From CAYSRJ01 sp964525675 (GTDB taxonomy: Bacteria; Spirochaetota; B62-G9; DRHN01), in assembly GCA_964525675.1 (NCBI GenBank), contig CAZGJW010000040.1, forward strand, positions 1-22,192: 22,192 nt of DNA, in the 5' to 3' direction. Each line of letters starts with the position of its first letter. Position 1 is the stretch's first letter. The notes under the pieces were generated by a model, which saw only the letters and a program-made list of their open reading frames with translations, searched no databases and had not been told where the DNA came from. Both the position numbers and the translations under genes were made by a program. This document shows positions 6,773 through 14,371 of this stretch, one piece after another.

Positions 6773-9013
6773 ATGCAACTGAATATCAGTAAGAAAATGG
6801 CATTGGGATTCGGAGTTATCATAGCGTTGTTGATTGCTTTTGGCGTTCTGGTTTTAATCAATGTAACCAATATAATTGACCAGTTTACCTTTGTCGCAAC
6901 ACATGACACTCCAGTCATAGCAAATGCTCTTCAACTCACAAAACTCGTTGTGGATATGGATACCGGGCAGAGGGGTTTCTGCATCACACAAAAAGAAGAA
7001 TTCCTCGAACCTTATAATAAAGGAGTAACTGAGTTTAAGAGTTTGATGGCTGAAGAAAAAAAGCTTGTAAGCGATGAGCCGGGCCAGGTGAGCCAGCTTG
7101 AAAAGATAGAGGGCCTGGTTAAGGAGTGGCAGGAAAAGGCAGTTGAACCACAGATTGCCATGGCAAGAAAAGTAGCCCAGGCCACAGTAGATGAAGACTA
7201 TCTCCAGGAGAGTGTGGCAAAGGAGGAAGGTAAAGACATAACTGACAATATCCGTTCTATGCTTGATGGAATGATCGCTAATTTCAGAAGAACAGGGAAC
7301 AGGGATGCAGTAATAGTAGCTCTCTCGATAGAGCGGGACATAGCGGACTTGCAGTCAGGAAAAAGAGGATTTCTGATTACAGGGAAAGACAATTTCCTGG
7401 AGCCTTTTACTACCGGGCAAAAAAACCTTAAAGATGATATTGCAAGCCTTCGCAGGCAATTGGCCGGTGATCAAACAAATTCAAGACTTCTTGCCGAAGT
7501 GGAATCAATGTCCAATGACTGGCTTGAAAATACATCCAAACCTGAGATCAACGCCAGGTATGAGATGAATCAGCATCCTGAAACAATACTTGATGTGGCA
7601 GCCATGATCGAGGAAGGAACTGCAAAGGATTTAATGGATCAGATAAGAGTTGAATTTGACAGATTCATCCAGGTGGAAAATGATTCAAGAGATAAGCGCT
7701 ATGCCATTGCTTCTTCAGACTCCCGCAACACAATACTTATGACAATCATCGTTGTCATAGTCTCTGTGGCGTTCGGTAGCGTTATAGGAACGTTCATTAC
7801 AAGGGGAATAACAAGGTCTATCGGCTCACTAGTAAACGCAACAGATATCGTGTCAAAAGGCGATCTGACTCCTGAGATAGAGGCCATGACAAAAGACGAG
7901 ATAGGTAAACTTGCAGGCTCTTTCAAACAGATGGTCGATAATCTAAAGAATATGGTTATGCGCACCCGCGCTTCTTCGGAAGAGGTATCTTCCTCTTCCC
8001 AGCAGCTCTCCTCAGCGGCACAGCAGACAAACGCATCCGTCCAGCAGGTATCGTCAGCCATCCAGCAGCTCGCAAAAGGCTCGCAAACACAGGCACAGAG
8101 AGTCGAGGAAACAAGCAGAGCCATGGAGCAGCTAAGCGTCTCTGTCTCACAGACAGCACAATCCGCCCAGCAGGCAGCATCGGCATCCACCCAGGCAAGT
8201 CAATCGGCACAGCAAGTGTCGGAGACTGTGAACGAGACGGTTTCGACTATGGATAAGATCTTCGAATCCACAAACAGCACATCCGGGGCAGTTACCAAGC
8301 TGAGCGAGCGCTCCGAGCAGATGGCTGAGATTATAGAGGTGATAAGCAACGTTGCCGATCAGACGAATCTCCTGGCTTTGAATGCCGCAATAGAAGCAGC
8401 GAGGGCCGGGGAGGCAGGCAAGGGGTTTGCTGTTGTCGCAGAAGAGGTGCGCAAGCTTGCTGAAAGCTCGGTACAATCTGCATCCAGGATAGCACAGCTC
8501 ATCAAACAGACAATAAAGGATACCAATGAGGCAGCAGAGAGCATGCAGAATACCTTCGGCCAGGTGAGCCAGGGGAAGGATGTGGTAGCCAAAACCTCTC
8601 AGGCCATAGAGGAGATCCTGCAGGCAAATCGGAATGTTGCGACCATGCTCGATCAAATCTCTGCTGCAGCACAGCAGATGTCGGCTAATGCGAATCAGGT
8701 GGCGAAATCCGTCGAGGAAGTAGCGACCATTGCAGAGGAGGCATCGGCATCCACACAGCAGGCAAGCTCATCTACAGAGCAGATGGTTGCCACCATGCAG
8801 GAGATGGCCTCTTCCGCCCAATCGCTCGCTCAGATGGGGATAGATTTGAACGGTTTGGTGGCAGAGTTTAAAACAGAGGAGGATACCGCTTCAAAGAAGC
8901 CGCAGAGGACAATGTCGGGTACACGAAAGGTGTTTGCTGTGCCTTTAGCTAAAAGGCTTGCCGAGGCTAGAGAAAAGATGCGGACTGAGAGAGAGAAAGA
9001 TGAAAACATGTAA
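6773..9013 (+). CDS. Methyl-accepting chemotaxis receptor with two CHASE3-like repeats
   Basis: A 746-residue transmembrane chemoreceptor. It has a short cytoplasmic start, TM1 (about 10-29), a periplasmic sensor of about 290 residues, TM2 (about 321-342), HAMP (343-396) and a long signalling coiled coil. The tip, DQTNLLALNAAIEAARAGE, is highly conserved. Counting from the tip gives about 22 heptads per arm, suggesting a 40H-44H class receptor. The sensor carries the CHASE3 signature twice: DTGQRGFCIT...FLEPY near residue 63 and QSGKRGFLIT...FLEPF near residue 194. The ATG at 6773 is chosen because AAGGAGG (6760-6766) lies 6 bases upstream; an ATG at 6752 precedes that site. Many Gln pairs in the adaptation helices fit CheD deamidation. 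The basic C-terminal tail has no NWETF-like tether. It is probably the main input of this pathway. Confidence 0.95.
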   Translation: MQLNISKKMALGFGVIIALLIAFGVLVLINVTNIIDQFTFVATHDTPVIANALQLTKLVVDMDTGQRGFCITQKEEFLEPYNKGVTEFKSLMAEEKKLVSDEPGQVSQLEKIEGLVKEWQEKAVEPQIAMARKVAQATVDEDYLQESVAKEEGKDITDNIRSMLDGMIANFRRTGNRDAVIVALSIERDIADLQSGKRGFLITGKDNFLEPFTTGQKNLKDDIASLRRQLAGDQTNSRLLAEVESMSNDWLENTSKPEINARYEMNQHPETILDVAAMIEEGTAKDLMDQIRVEFDRFIQVENDSRDKRYAIASSDSRNTILMTIIVVIVSVAFGSVIGTFITRGITRSIGSLVNATDIVSKGDLTPEIEAMTKDEIGKLAGSFKQMVDNLKNMVMRTRASSEEVSSSSQQLSSAAQQTNASVQQVSSAIQQLAKGSQTQAQRVEETSRAMEQLSVSVSQTAQSAQQAASASTQASQSAQQVSETVNETVSTMDKIFESTNSTSGAVTKLSERSEQMAEIIEVISNVADQTNLLALNAAIEAARAGEAGKGFAVVAEEVRKLAESSVQSASRIAQLIKQTIKDTNEAAESMQNTFGQVSQGKDVVAKTSQAIEEILQANRNVATMLDQISAAAQQMSANANQVAKSVEEVATIAEEASASTQQASSSTEQMVATMQEMASSAQSLAQMGIDLNGLVAEFKTEEDTASKKPQRTMSGTRKVFAVPLAKRLAEAREKMRTEREKDENM

Positions 9014-9047
9014 AAAATTGAAAATATGCTAAACAGGGGGCATTGTT

Positions 9048-9533
9048 ATGCCGGAAAAAGATGAAGAATCTGTAGAAGAAACAATTCAGGTTATTAATTT
9101 CCGACTCGGCAAAGATGAGTTCGGAATCGATATCGGTTCCGTAAAAGAGATCATCAGAGTCGAGAATATAACCCACATACCTGAGGCTCCCTCTTTTATC
9201 CATGGTCTGGCAAACCTCCGCGGCCAAATAATACCGGTCTTGGATCTGGCCAGTCAGTTCGGTCTCACGGGAAAGGAGGAATCAACCGTAAACGCAAGGA
9301 TTATTGTCACCGAGCTCGATCACCAATTAGTCGGGATGCTGGTTGATGAGGTGCCTGGTGTGCTGAAGATAGCAGAAGAGAACATCGAGTCCACGCCGGA
9401 GCTCATTCAGAATGAGATAAAAAGGGATTACATCAAAGGAGTGGGGAAATTGGACAAAAGGCTTATTATTCTTCTGGATTTAAAGAAGACTTTGGCTCCA
9501 CATGAGGTGGAAGAATTGTCAAAGATGAAATAA
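9048..9533 (+). CDS. cheW: CheW, receptor-kinase coupling protein
   Basis: A 161-residue single-domain CheW. Family features include INFRLGKDEFGIDIGSVKEI, the conserved IPEAPSFIHGLANLRGQIIPVLDL segment (taken in two parts: IPEAPSFIHGLANLRG and IIPVLDL), IVTELDHQLVGMLVDEV and the final RLIILLDL. It forms the array baseplate by bridging receptor tips and the CheA P5 domain. The ribosome site AGGGGG (9035-9040) lies 7 bases before the ATG, and the gene starts 34 bases after the receptor stop. It is the only stand-alone cheW in the window, so it should serve the adjacent receptor. No unusual insertions were seen. Confidence 0.95.
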   Translation: MPEKDEESVEETIQVINFRLGKDEFGIDIGSVKEIIRVENITHIPEAPSFIHGLANLRGQIIPVLDLASQFGLTGKEESTVNARIIVTELDHQLVGMLVDEVPGVLKIAEENIESTPELIQNEIKRDYIKGVGKLDKRLIILLDLKKTLAPHEVEELSKMK

Positions 9534-9551
9534 TGAATAGTGAGGAACAAG

Positions 9552-9926
9552 ATGGCCAAAATATTGATTGTGGATGATTCCAAGTTTATGCGAAAGATTC
9601 TATCTACCATTCTCTCCGAAGAGGGGCATACAATAGTGGGTGAAGCCGAGAACGGCAAAGAGGCAACAGAGCTTTTCAGGAAGCTTCGGCCTGACCTTGC
9701 AACCCTGGACATAATAATGCCCGAGGTCGAAGGAATGGATGCTCTTTCGGCTCTGAAGGAGATAGTCAGGGAGGACCCGGAAGCCAGGGTAATAGTGGTA
9801 AGCGCTATGGGTCAGGAGGCAGTGGTAGAAGAATATCTCCGGGCAGGAGCAAAAGATTTTATTGTAAAACCTTTTCAGACTGCAAAGATAAAGGATGTTG
9901 TTAACGGCATAATGGCAATTGGATAG
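9552..9926 (+). CDS. cheY: CheY, chemotaxis response regulator
   Basis: A 124-residue receiver-only protein. It has Asp8-Asp9, phospho-acceptor Asp53 in ATLDIIMPEVEG, the switch Ser in VVSAMGQE and the Lys in FIVKPF. The MPEVEGMDAL and YLRAGAKDFIVKPF patterns are those of the CheY group found with CheC/CheD systems. The ATG at 9552 is chosen for GAGGA 5 bases upstream; a GTG at 9540 would add four residues. CheA should phosphorylate it directly, and CheC is the likely phosphatase. The output may be a flagellar switch encoded elsewhere, but nothing in the window shows this. Confidence 0.93.
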   Translation: MAKILIVDDSKFMRKILSTILSEEGHTIVGEAENGKEATELFRKLRPDLATLDIIMPEVEGMDALSALKEIVREDPEARVIVVSAMGQEAVVEEYLRAGAKDFIVKPFQTAKIKDVVNGIMAIG

Positions 9927-9964
9927 CTTAAATACGGATAATTTGCGTATATCGGGCATATATA

Positions 9965-10447
9965 ATGATGATACCGGTTGGTATGGGAGAAATAAAGGTT
10001 TCAGAATCACCGAATATAATATCAGCAGTTGGTTTGGGCTCATGCATTGCTTTAACGCTCTATGACAAATTTACAAAAATCGGCGGGCTGGCCCACGTCG
10101 TGCTTCCTTCCATCAAAGAGGCAAATGATAGCTCCAATCCCATAAGATTCGCCGACGTAGCAATTGGCGTAATGATAACCGATATGAGGCGGCTGGGAGC
10201 AAACATCCAGTTTATGAACGCCAAGATATTCGGAGGAGCAAACATGTTCCCTGAGATAATATTCTCTCACAGCCCTATGGATGTTGGCAAGAGAAATATA
10301 GAAGCTGTGCAGAAGGAATTGAAGAAACACAATATCAGCATTGTTGCTTCAGAGGTAGGCGACCATATTGGCCGCACCGTGATATTTAATATTAGGGACG
10401 GCTCTGTAGTGGTTAAAACAGCGCGTTTTGAGTCAAGAAGGTACTGA
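9965..10447 (+). CDS. cheD: CheD, receptor glutamine deamidase
   Basis: A 160-residue CheD. The catalytic Cys27 lies in VGLGSCIAL and His44 in GGLAHVVLP, the same positions reported for the Thermotoga CheD active site. Family members convert specific receptor glutamines to glutamates and, in Bacillus-type systems, bind CheC and stimulate its CheY-P phosphatase activity. The Gln-rich adaptation helices of the receptor three genes upstream are the obvious substrate, and cheC lies three genes downstream. The start is the first of two consecutive ATGs; the ribosome site is weak. It ends 3 bases before the cheB start, so the two are probably translationally coupled. Confidence 0.95.
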   Translation: MMIPVGMGEIKVSESPNIISAVGLGSCIALTLYDKFTKIGGLAHVVLPSIKEANDSSNPIRFADVAIGVMITDMRRLGANIQFMNAKIFGGANMFPEIIFSHSPMDVGKRNIEAVQKELKKHNISIVASEVGDHIGRTVIFNIRDGSVVVKTARFESRRY

Positions 10448-10450
10448 GGT

Positions 10451-11503
10451 ATGAAGAAGATACAAGTCCTGGTTGTGGATGATTCCGCTTTTATGAGAAA
10501 GTGGATGAGCGAGATGATTGGCTCCGATCCCGAATGTGAGGTCATTAAAGTATCGCGTGATGGAGTGGAAGCCTTGAGGGACGTGGAGGAATTCAGACCT
10601 GACGTGGTTACCATGGATATTGAGCTCCCTGAGATAGACGGGCTGACCTGTGTGGCCTACATCATGGAGGATTTTCCGACTCCTGTGGTGATGGTGACAG
10701 GCTTCAGTCAATTTATGGGTGAGGAGACGATAAAAGCCCTGGAATACGGTGCGATCGGCCTTGTCCGCAAGCCGAAGAAATTGAGCTCTCAGAATATAAT
10801 AGAGATAAAAAGAGACCTCTTATCGAACATAAAGCTCGCTTCCCGCGTGGATGTAAAAAAGCTCACTCCGGTAAAAATACAGGAGACCAAAGATAAAGAT
10901 CGAAAGCCGATAGCCAGGACAACAAATAAGATAGTTGCCATTGCAAGCTCATCCGGGGGGCCGAGAGCACTGAGCCAGGTAATTCCGAAGCTGTCGGAAG
11001 ATCTGCATGGAGGTGTCGTGGTTGTTCAACATATACCTGCCGAGTTTGTCACTTCACTCGCTGAAAGACTGAATAATGAATCGATCCTGTCGGTGAAAGT
11101 TGCAGAAGATCAGGAACCTATACAGCAGGGAAAGGTTCTTGTCGCGCCATCGAACTTTCACTGTATGATTGAATCAAAGGAAAAGGAGGGGGAATTGATT
11201 CACCTTATTCCCTTCTCAAAACAAGATAAATACCCTCTGATCACGGCTGATAAATTAATGATTTCTCTCGCACCGATATACGGAAAGAATGCAACAGGAG
11301 TAATCTTAACAGGTATGGGCAACGATGGCACTGAAGGGTTTCACTCCATCAAGAAATACGGTGGACACACGATAACAGAGGATAAATCCACCTGCATGGT
11401 TTATGGGATGCCAAAGTCAGCCATCGAGGCGGGAGTGGTCGACAGGGTGGTTCCATTACACAGGGTAGCAGAGGAGATCATGAGAGCAGTGAACAGACAA
11501 TAG
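10451..11503 (+). CDS. cheB: CheB, receptor methylesterase with receiver domain
   Basis: A 350-residue two-domain adaptation enzyme. The receiver domain (1-125) has Asp10-Asp11 and phospho-acceptor Asp56 in VTMDIELPEIDG. A linker (130-158) leads to the methylesterase domain with the catalytic triad: Ser167 in IASSSGGPRAL, His194 in VVQHIP and Asp292 in LTGMGNDGTEG. CheB removes methyl esters placed by CheR, and CheA should activate it by phosphorylation. Some CheBs also deamidate, but with CheD present that role is probably shared or lost. AGAAGG at 10436-10441 inside the cheD end serves as ribosome site. No C-terminal receptor-tethering extension is evident. Confidence 0.96.
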   Translation: MKKIQVLVVDDSAFMRKWMSEMIGSDPECEVIKVSRDGVEALRDVEEFRPDVVTMDIELPEIDGLTCVAYIMEDFPTPVVMVTGFSQFMGEETIKALEYGAIGLVRKPKKLSSQNIIEIKRDLLSNIKLASRVDVKKLTPVKIQETKDKDRKPIARTTNKIVAIASSSGGPRALSQVIPKLSEDLHGGVVVVQHIPAEFVTSLAERLNNESILSVKVAEDQEPIQQGKVLVAPSNFHCMIESKEKEGELIHLIPFSKQDKYPLITADKLMISLAPIYGKNATGVILTGMGNDGTEGFHSIKKYGGHTITEDKSTCMVYGMPKSAIEAGVVDRVVPLHRVAEEIMRAVNRQ

Positions 11504-11522
11504 TTTATTGTTTGAGTGATGA

Positions 11523-11544
11523 ACAGCCTAAGAAGAGAGGCTGT
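11523..11544 (+). repeat. Intercistronic hairpin between cheB and cheA
   Basis: ACAGCCT (11523-11529) and AGGCTGT (11538-11544) form a perfect 7-base stem with an 8-base purine loop. A six-T run occurs at 11557-11562 but 12 bases after the stem, too far for a typical intrinsic terminator. It may tune readthrough or mRNA decay ahead of cheA. Confidence 0.5.
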
Positions 11545-11573
11545 AAACTATATTAATTTTTTCTGAGGGTTGC

Positions 11574-13265
11574 GTGGATACATCCGAGTACAAACAGCTC
11601 TTCCTGAGTGAAGCAAAGGAGATCCTTAATGCATTGAATAATCTCCTTGTCGACCTTGAGAAAAATCCAAAGAATTCAGGCTTGCTCAATGAGCTGTTTC
11701 GCCTGAGCCATACTTTGAAGAGCATGGCCCAGACCATGGAATACGAGAATATCGCCCGGCTTACCCATTCCATGGAGGATACCTTCACACTGTTGAAGAG
11801 TGGCGACCTGAAAGTAAAAACAGACACCGTGGATTTACTGTTCAAATCACTCGATACTCTGAGCGATTTGGTGGAAGAGGTAAGAAAAGGAGAATTAAAA
11901 ACTGTAGACGTAGCTCCATTGATGGAGAGATTTGAAGTCCTTGCTTCCGGCATACAAAAAGAAGCGGAGAATCGTAAAGAAATCAAGAAGCAAAAAATAA
12001 AGATTTCTCATATCAAAAATAGCGAAACGAAGCAGGCTGAAGAAATATTCTCTGCCAGGGATTCTCAAACTGTACGTGTTCCCCTGAACAAAATCGATAG
12101 CATCGTGGATACGACAGGAGAGCTGGTTATCAATAGAATCCAACTCTCGCAGATCGTTAAAACCTCCAGGAACGGTGAGCTTGTAGAAATTGTTGACGAG
12201 ATTTCAAGATTGACTGCCCGGCTTCAGGATCAGGTACTGCAAATAAGGCTTGTGCCGTTGGAGTATATCTTCGCACCCTACCCCCGGCTGGTGAGAGATA
12301 CTGCAAAAGACTCGAAAAAGGAGATAGATTTTTTTATCGACGGAAGCAACATCGGTATGGACAGGAGTATTCAGGACGAGATAAACGAACCATTGCTCCA
12401 TCTTTTAAAGAATGCGGTTGTTCATGGCATTGAGGATCCTAAAGGAAGGGAAAAGTTAAAAAAAGCAGAGAGAGGCAAGATAAAGCTTACCGCAAAGAGG
12501 GAAAGAGATTTTGTTGTTATTGAGCTTTCAGATGACGGGCGCGGCATGAACACCAATGAGATAAAGAAGATTGCGCTTGAAAGAGGAATTATCACAAAAG
12601 ATGAGCTTCAATCCCTCTCTCCAGAAGAAATAGTGTTGCTTACGACCTACCCCGGTTTCAGCAGAATAAAAGAGGTTACCGAGAGTGCTGGAAGGGGGAT
12701 GGGGTTGAATGCATCGAAAACAAAGATAGAGTCCCTGGGAGGCATATTTCATATAGAATCCATTCCCAATAAGGGCACGAAATTTATCATTCGGCTGCCT
12801 TTGTCGATGGCCATTGTTAAAAGCATGCTTGTCGATGTTGAAGATGAGACCTTCTGTATTCCTCTCTCCTATGTAATCGAAATGATTAAAGTTGCTGCAG
12901 GGGAGGTTAGATCCATTGACAGCAAAGAGATAATTTCCTACAGAGACATGGTGCTCCCTCTTATCAGGCTTAATAAGATATTTGGATTCGGGAATGAGAA
13001 AGCACAGAAGCTAAAGGACAATGAAATTGAAGATCGATCCGGTGAACGAAGTGAATATTCTTCCGTCATTAATCATTTTCCAGTAGTAGTCGTAGAGCTG
13101 GGCACAAAACAGGCGGGGCTGATCGTCGATGGTGTATTGGGACAGCAGGAAGTCGTCATAAAGCCTCTCACAGGACTCATGAAAGCAATAAAATACGCAT
13201 CCGGTGCGACAATCCTTAGCACAGGGAAGGCAGCGCTTATTGTGGATGTATCGTCGTTATTTTAA
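11574..13265 (+). CDS. cheA: CheA, chemotaxis histidine kinase lacking the P2 domain
   Basis: A 563-residue kinase, shorter than the usual 650-plus. P1 (HPt) spans about 1-120 with phospho-acceptor His46 in FRLSHTLKSMAQ. Only about 40 mostly charged residues (125-165) separate it from the P3 dimerisation helices (165-225), so the CheY/CheB-docking P2 domain is missing. P4 (225-410) has N280/H284 in HLLKNAVVHGIE, the G1 box DDGRGM (320-325) and the G2 box SAGRGMGLNASKTKIESLGG (371-390). P5 (410-563) is CheW-like. The start is GTG at 11574 with GAGGG 5 bases upstream. All residues needed for ATP binding and autophosphorylation seem present. Without P2, transfer to CheY/CheB would rely on direct contacts with P1, which could also favour exchange with the extra receivers in the locus. 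Confidence 0.95.
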   Translation: MDTSEYKQLFLSEAKEILNALNNLLVDLEKNPKNSGLLNELFRLSHTLKSMAQTMEYENIARLTHSMEDTFTLLKSGDLKVKTDTVDLLFKSLDTLSDLVEEVRKGELKTVDVAPLMERFEVLASGIQKEAENRKEIKKQKIKISHIKNSETKQAEEIFSARDSQTVRVPLNKIDSIVDTTGELVINRIQLSQIVKTSRNGELVEIVDEISRLTARLQDQVLQIRLVPLEYIFAPYPRLVRDTAKDSKKEIDFFIDGSNIGMDRSIQDEINEPLLHLLKNAVVHGIEDPKGREKLKKAERGKIKLTAKRERDFVVIELSDDGRGMNTNEIKKIALERGIITKDELQSLSPEEIVLLTTYPGFSRIKEVTESAGRGMGLNASKTKIESLGGIFHIESIPNKGTKFIIRLPLSMAIVKSMLVDVEDETFCIPLSYVIEMIKVAAGEVRSIDSKEIISYRDMVLPLIRLNKIFGFGNEKAQKLKDNEIEDRSGERSEYSSVINHFPVVVVELGTKQAGLIVDGVLGQQEVVIKPLTGLMKAIKYASGATILSTGKAALIVDVSSLF

Positions 13266-13274
13266 AAAAGGATA

Positions 13275-13892
13275 ATGATTGTGTTTACAGATCTTACCCA
13301 ACTGCAACTGGACGCGCTGAAAGAGATTAGCTCAATAGCTTCCGGGAATGCCGCTACGAGTCTATCATCGATGCTGGGAAAGAAAATAGATATCACAGCC
13401 CCCAATATCATTGTTGAAGCTCTTGAAAAGGTACCGGAAATTCTGGGAGGGGCTGAGGAGGCAGTAACGGTAATCCATCTCATGCTTAAAGGCCGGTTAT
13501 CGGGAAGTATCTTATTAATCCTTTCACCCTCTGAATCTCTGGGTCTCATCAATATTCTTACCGAACAGAAAAAAGAGAAAATTGAGGATCTGGATGAGAT
13601 CGGGCTGTCAGCTCTTAAAGAGCTGGGAAATATTGTAACGGGATACTACACCACGGCCCTGTCACATTTTCTGAAAACAAGAATCGACTATTCTGTCCCG
13701 GGATTTGCCTACGATATGCTGGGAGCCATACTGGAAGAAATCCTCGCCCGAATGTCTTTAGAATCACAGTATGCTGTAATAACCGAAAGCAACTTTCTCG
13801 TGAGCGGCGATATTCACAAAGGGCATCTTGTTTTCATTATGCCACCTAAAACTTTGCTTGCTATTATCGAGGCTCTCGGTGATTTGGAATAA
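13275..13892 (+). CDS. cheC: CheC-type CheY-P phosphatase with one degenerate active site
   Basis: A 205-residue pseudo-symmetric CheC/CheX/FliY-family phosphatase. The family has two sites of pattern (D/S)-x3-E-x2-N-x22-P. The second site is complete: Ser112, Glu116, Asn119 in SALKELGN and Pro142. The first has Asp13, Glu17 and Pro43 in register, but Ser20 replaces the Asn (DALKEISS). Asn is the residue that positions the attacking water, so site 1 is probably weak or inactive. CheC is stimulated by CheD in Bacillus-type systems, and cheD is in the same operon. The ATG at 13275 is close behind AAAAGGA; a GTG at 13281 has better spacing. The gene begins 9 bases after cheA. Confidence 0.93.
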   Translation: MIVFTDLTQLQLDALKEISSIASGNAATSLSSMLGKKIDITAPNIIVEALEKVPEILGGAEEAVTVIHLMLKGRLSGSILLILSPSESLGLINILTEQKKEKIEDLDEIGLSALKELGNIVTGYYTTALSHFLKTRIDYSVPGFAYDMLGAILEEILARMSLESQYAVITESNFLVSGDIHKGHLVFIMPPKTLLAIIEALGDLE

Positions 13893-13920
13893 ATAAAGAA
13901 AGGATATCAAAGAAGAAGCA

Positions 13921-14370
13921 ATGTCAGGGATAATTGATAATGACGAATTGATGAAAGTTTTTTATGAAGAGGCACATGAGCTTATAGATAAGATGAAGAA
14001 TGACCTTTCCACTTTGAGTGTAAAGGCTAAAAGGAGAGAAGGAGAAGCCGGGATAGTTAAAACAGGAGGTATCCGTGAAGAAAAAGAAGGGACTTCCCTT
14101 ACTTTCCGGAATCTATTCAGATATGCGCATACCCTCAAGAGCTCTTCAAGAGCAGTCGGTTTTGGAAAACTGGAAGAAGTAACGCAGGCGCTTGAGCGTA
14201 TATTCAAAGATGCGGAGATGAAGACCATTGATCTTGATTCCAACAATATTTCCATAATATCCGAGGGTATTACTATATGTGGCAAACTTCTAAAGAACGA
14301 GAAAGTCTCAAATTATAAAAGTTTGTTGGCGCAACTGGAAAGCATCACCTGCAATCGAGGCATATATTGA
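13921..14370 (+). CDS. Stand-alone HPt phosphotransfer protein (CheA P1-like)
   Basis: A 149-residue protein built as a single HPt four-helix domain. EEAHELIDKMKNDLSTL resembles helix A of CheA P1, and LFRYAHTLKSSSRAVGF carries the phospho-acceptor His70. A charged insertion (about residues 34-60, rich in Lys/Glu/Arg) lengthens the loop between the first two helices. There is no kinase, CheW or receiver domain. It follows cheC by 28 bases and precedes the receiver-kinase by one base, so it is placed to shuttle phosphate between CheA-type or hybrid kinases and the nearby receivers. It may have arisen from a duplicated cheA 5' end, which is inference. Confidence 0.85.
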   Translation: MSGIIDNDELMKVFYEEAHELIDKMKNDLSTLSVKAKRREGEAGIVKTGGIREEKEGTSLTFRNLFRYAHTLKSSSRAVGFGKLEEVTQALERIFKDAEMKTIDLDSNNISIISEGITICGKLLKNEKVSNYKSLLAQLESITCNRGIY

Positions 14371-14371
14371 A

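Noticed and set aside
7699..8656. Long minus-strand open frames (7699-8190, 8147-8656) opposite the receptor.
   Set aside because: They mirror the Gln/Ala/Ser-rich coiled-coil codons of the receptor, have Cys-rich unlikely composition and no ribosome site.
9600..10043. Minus-strand frame of 147 codons across cheY and cheD.
   Set aside because: It crosses two well-supported genes and their gap and shows no family resemblance.
11523..11562. Hairpin plus T-run between cheB and cheA as an intrinsic terminator.
   Set aside because: The T-run starts 12 bases after the stem and is interrupted by AT-rich sequence; a terminator here would also silence cheA and all later genes.
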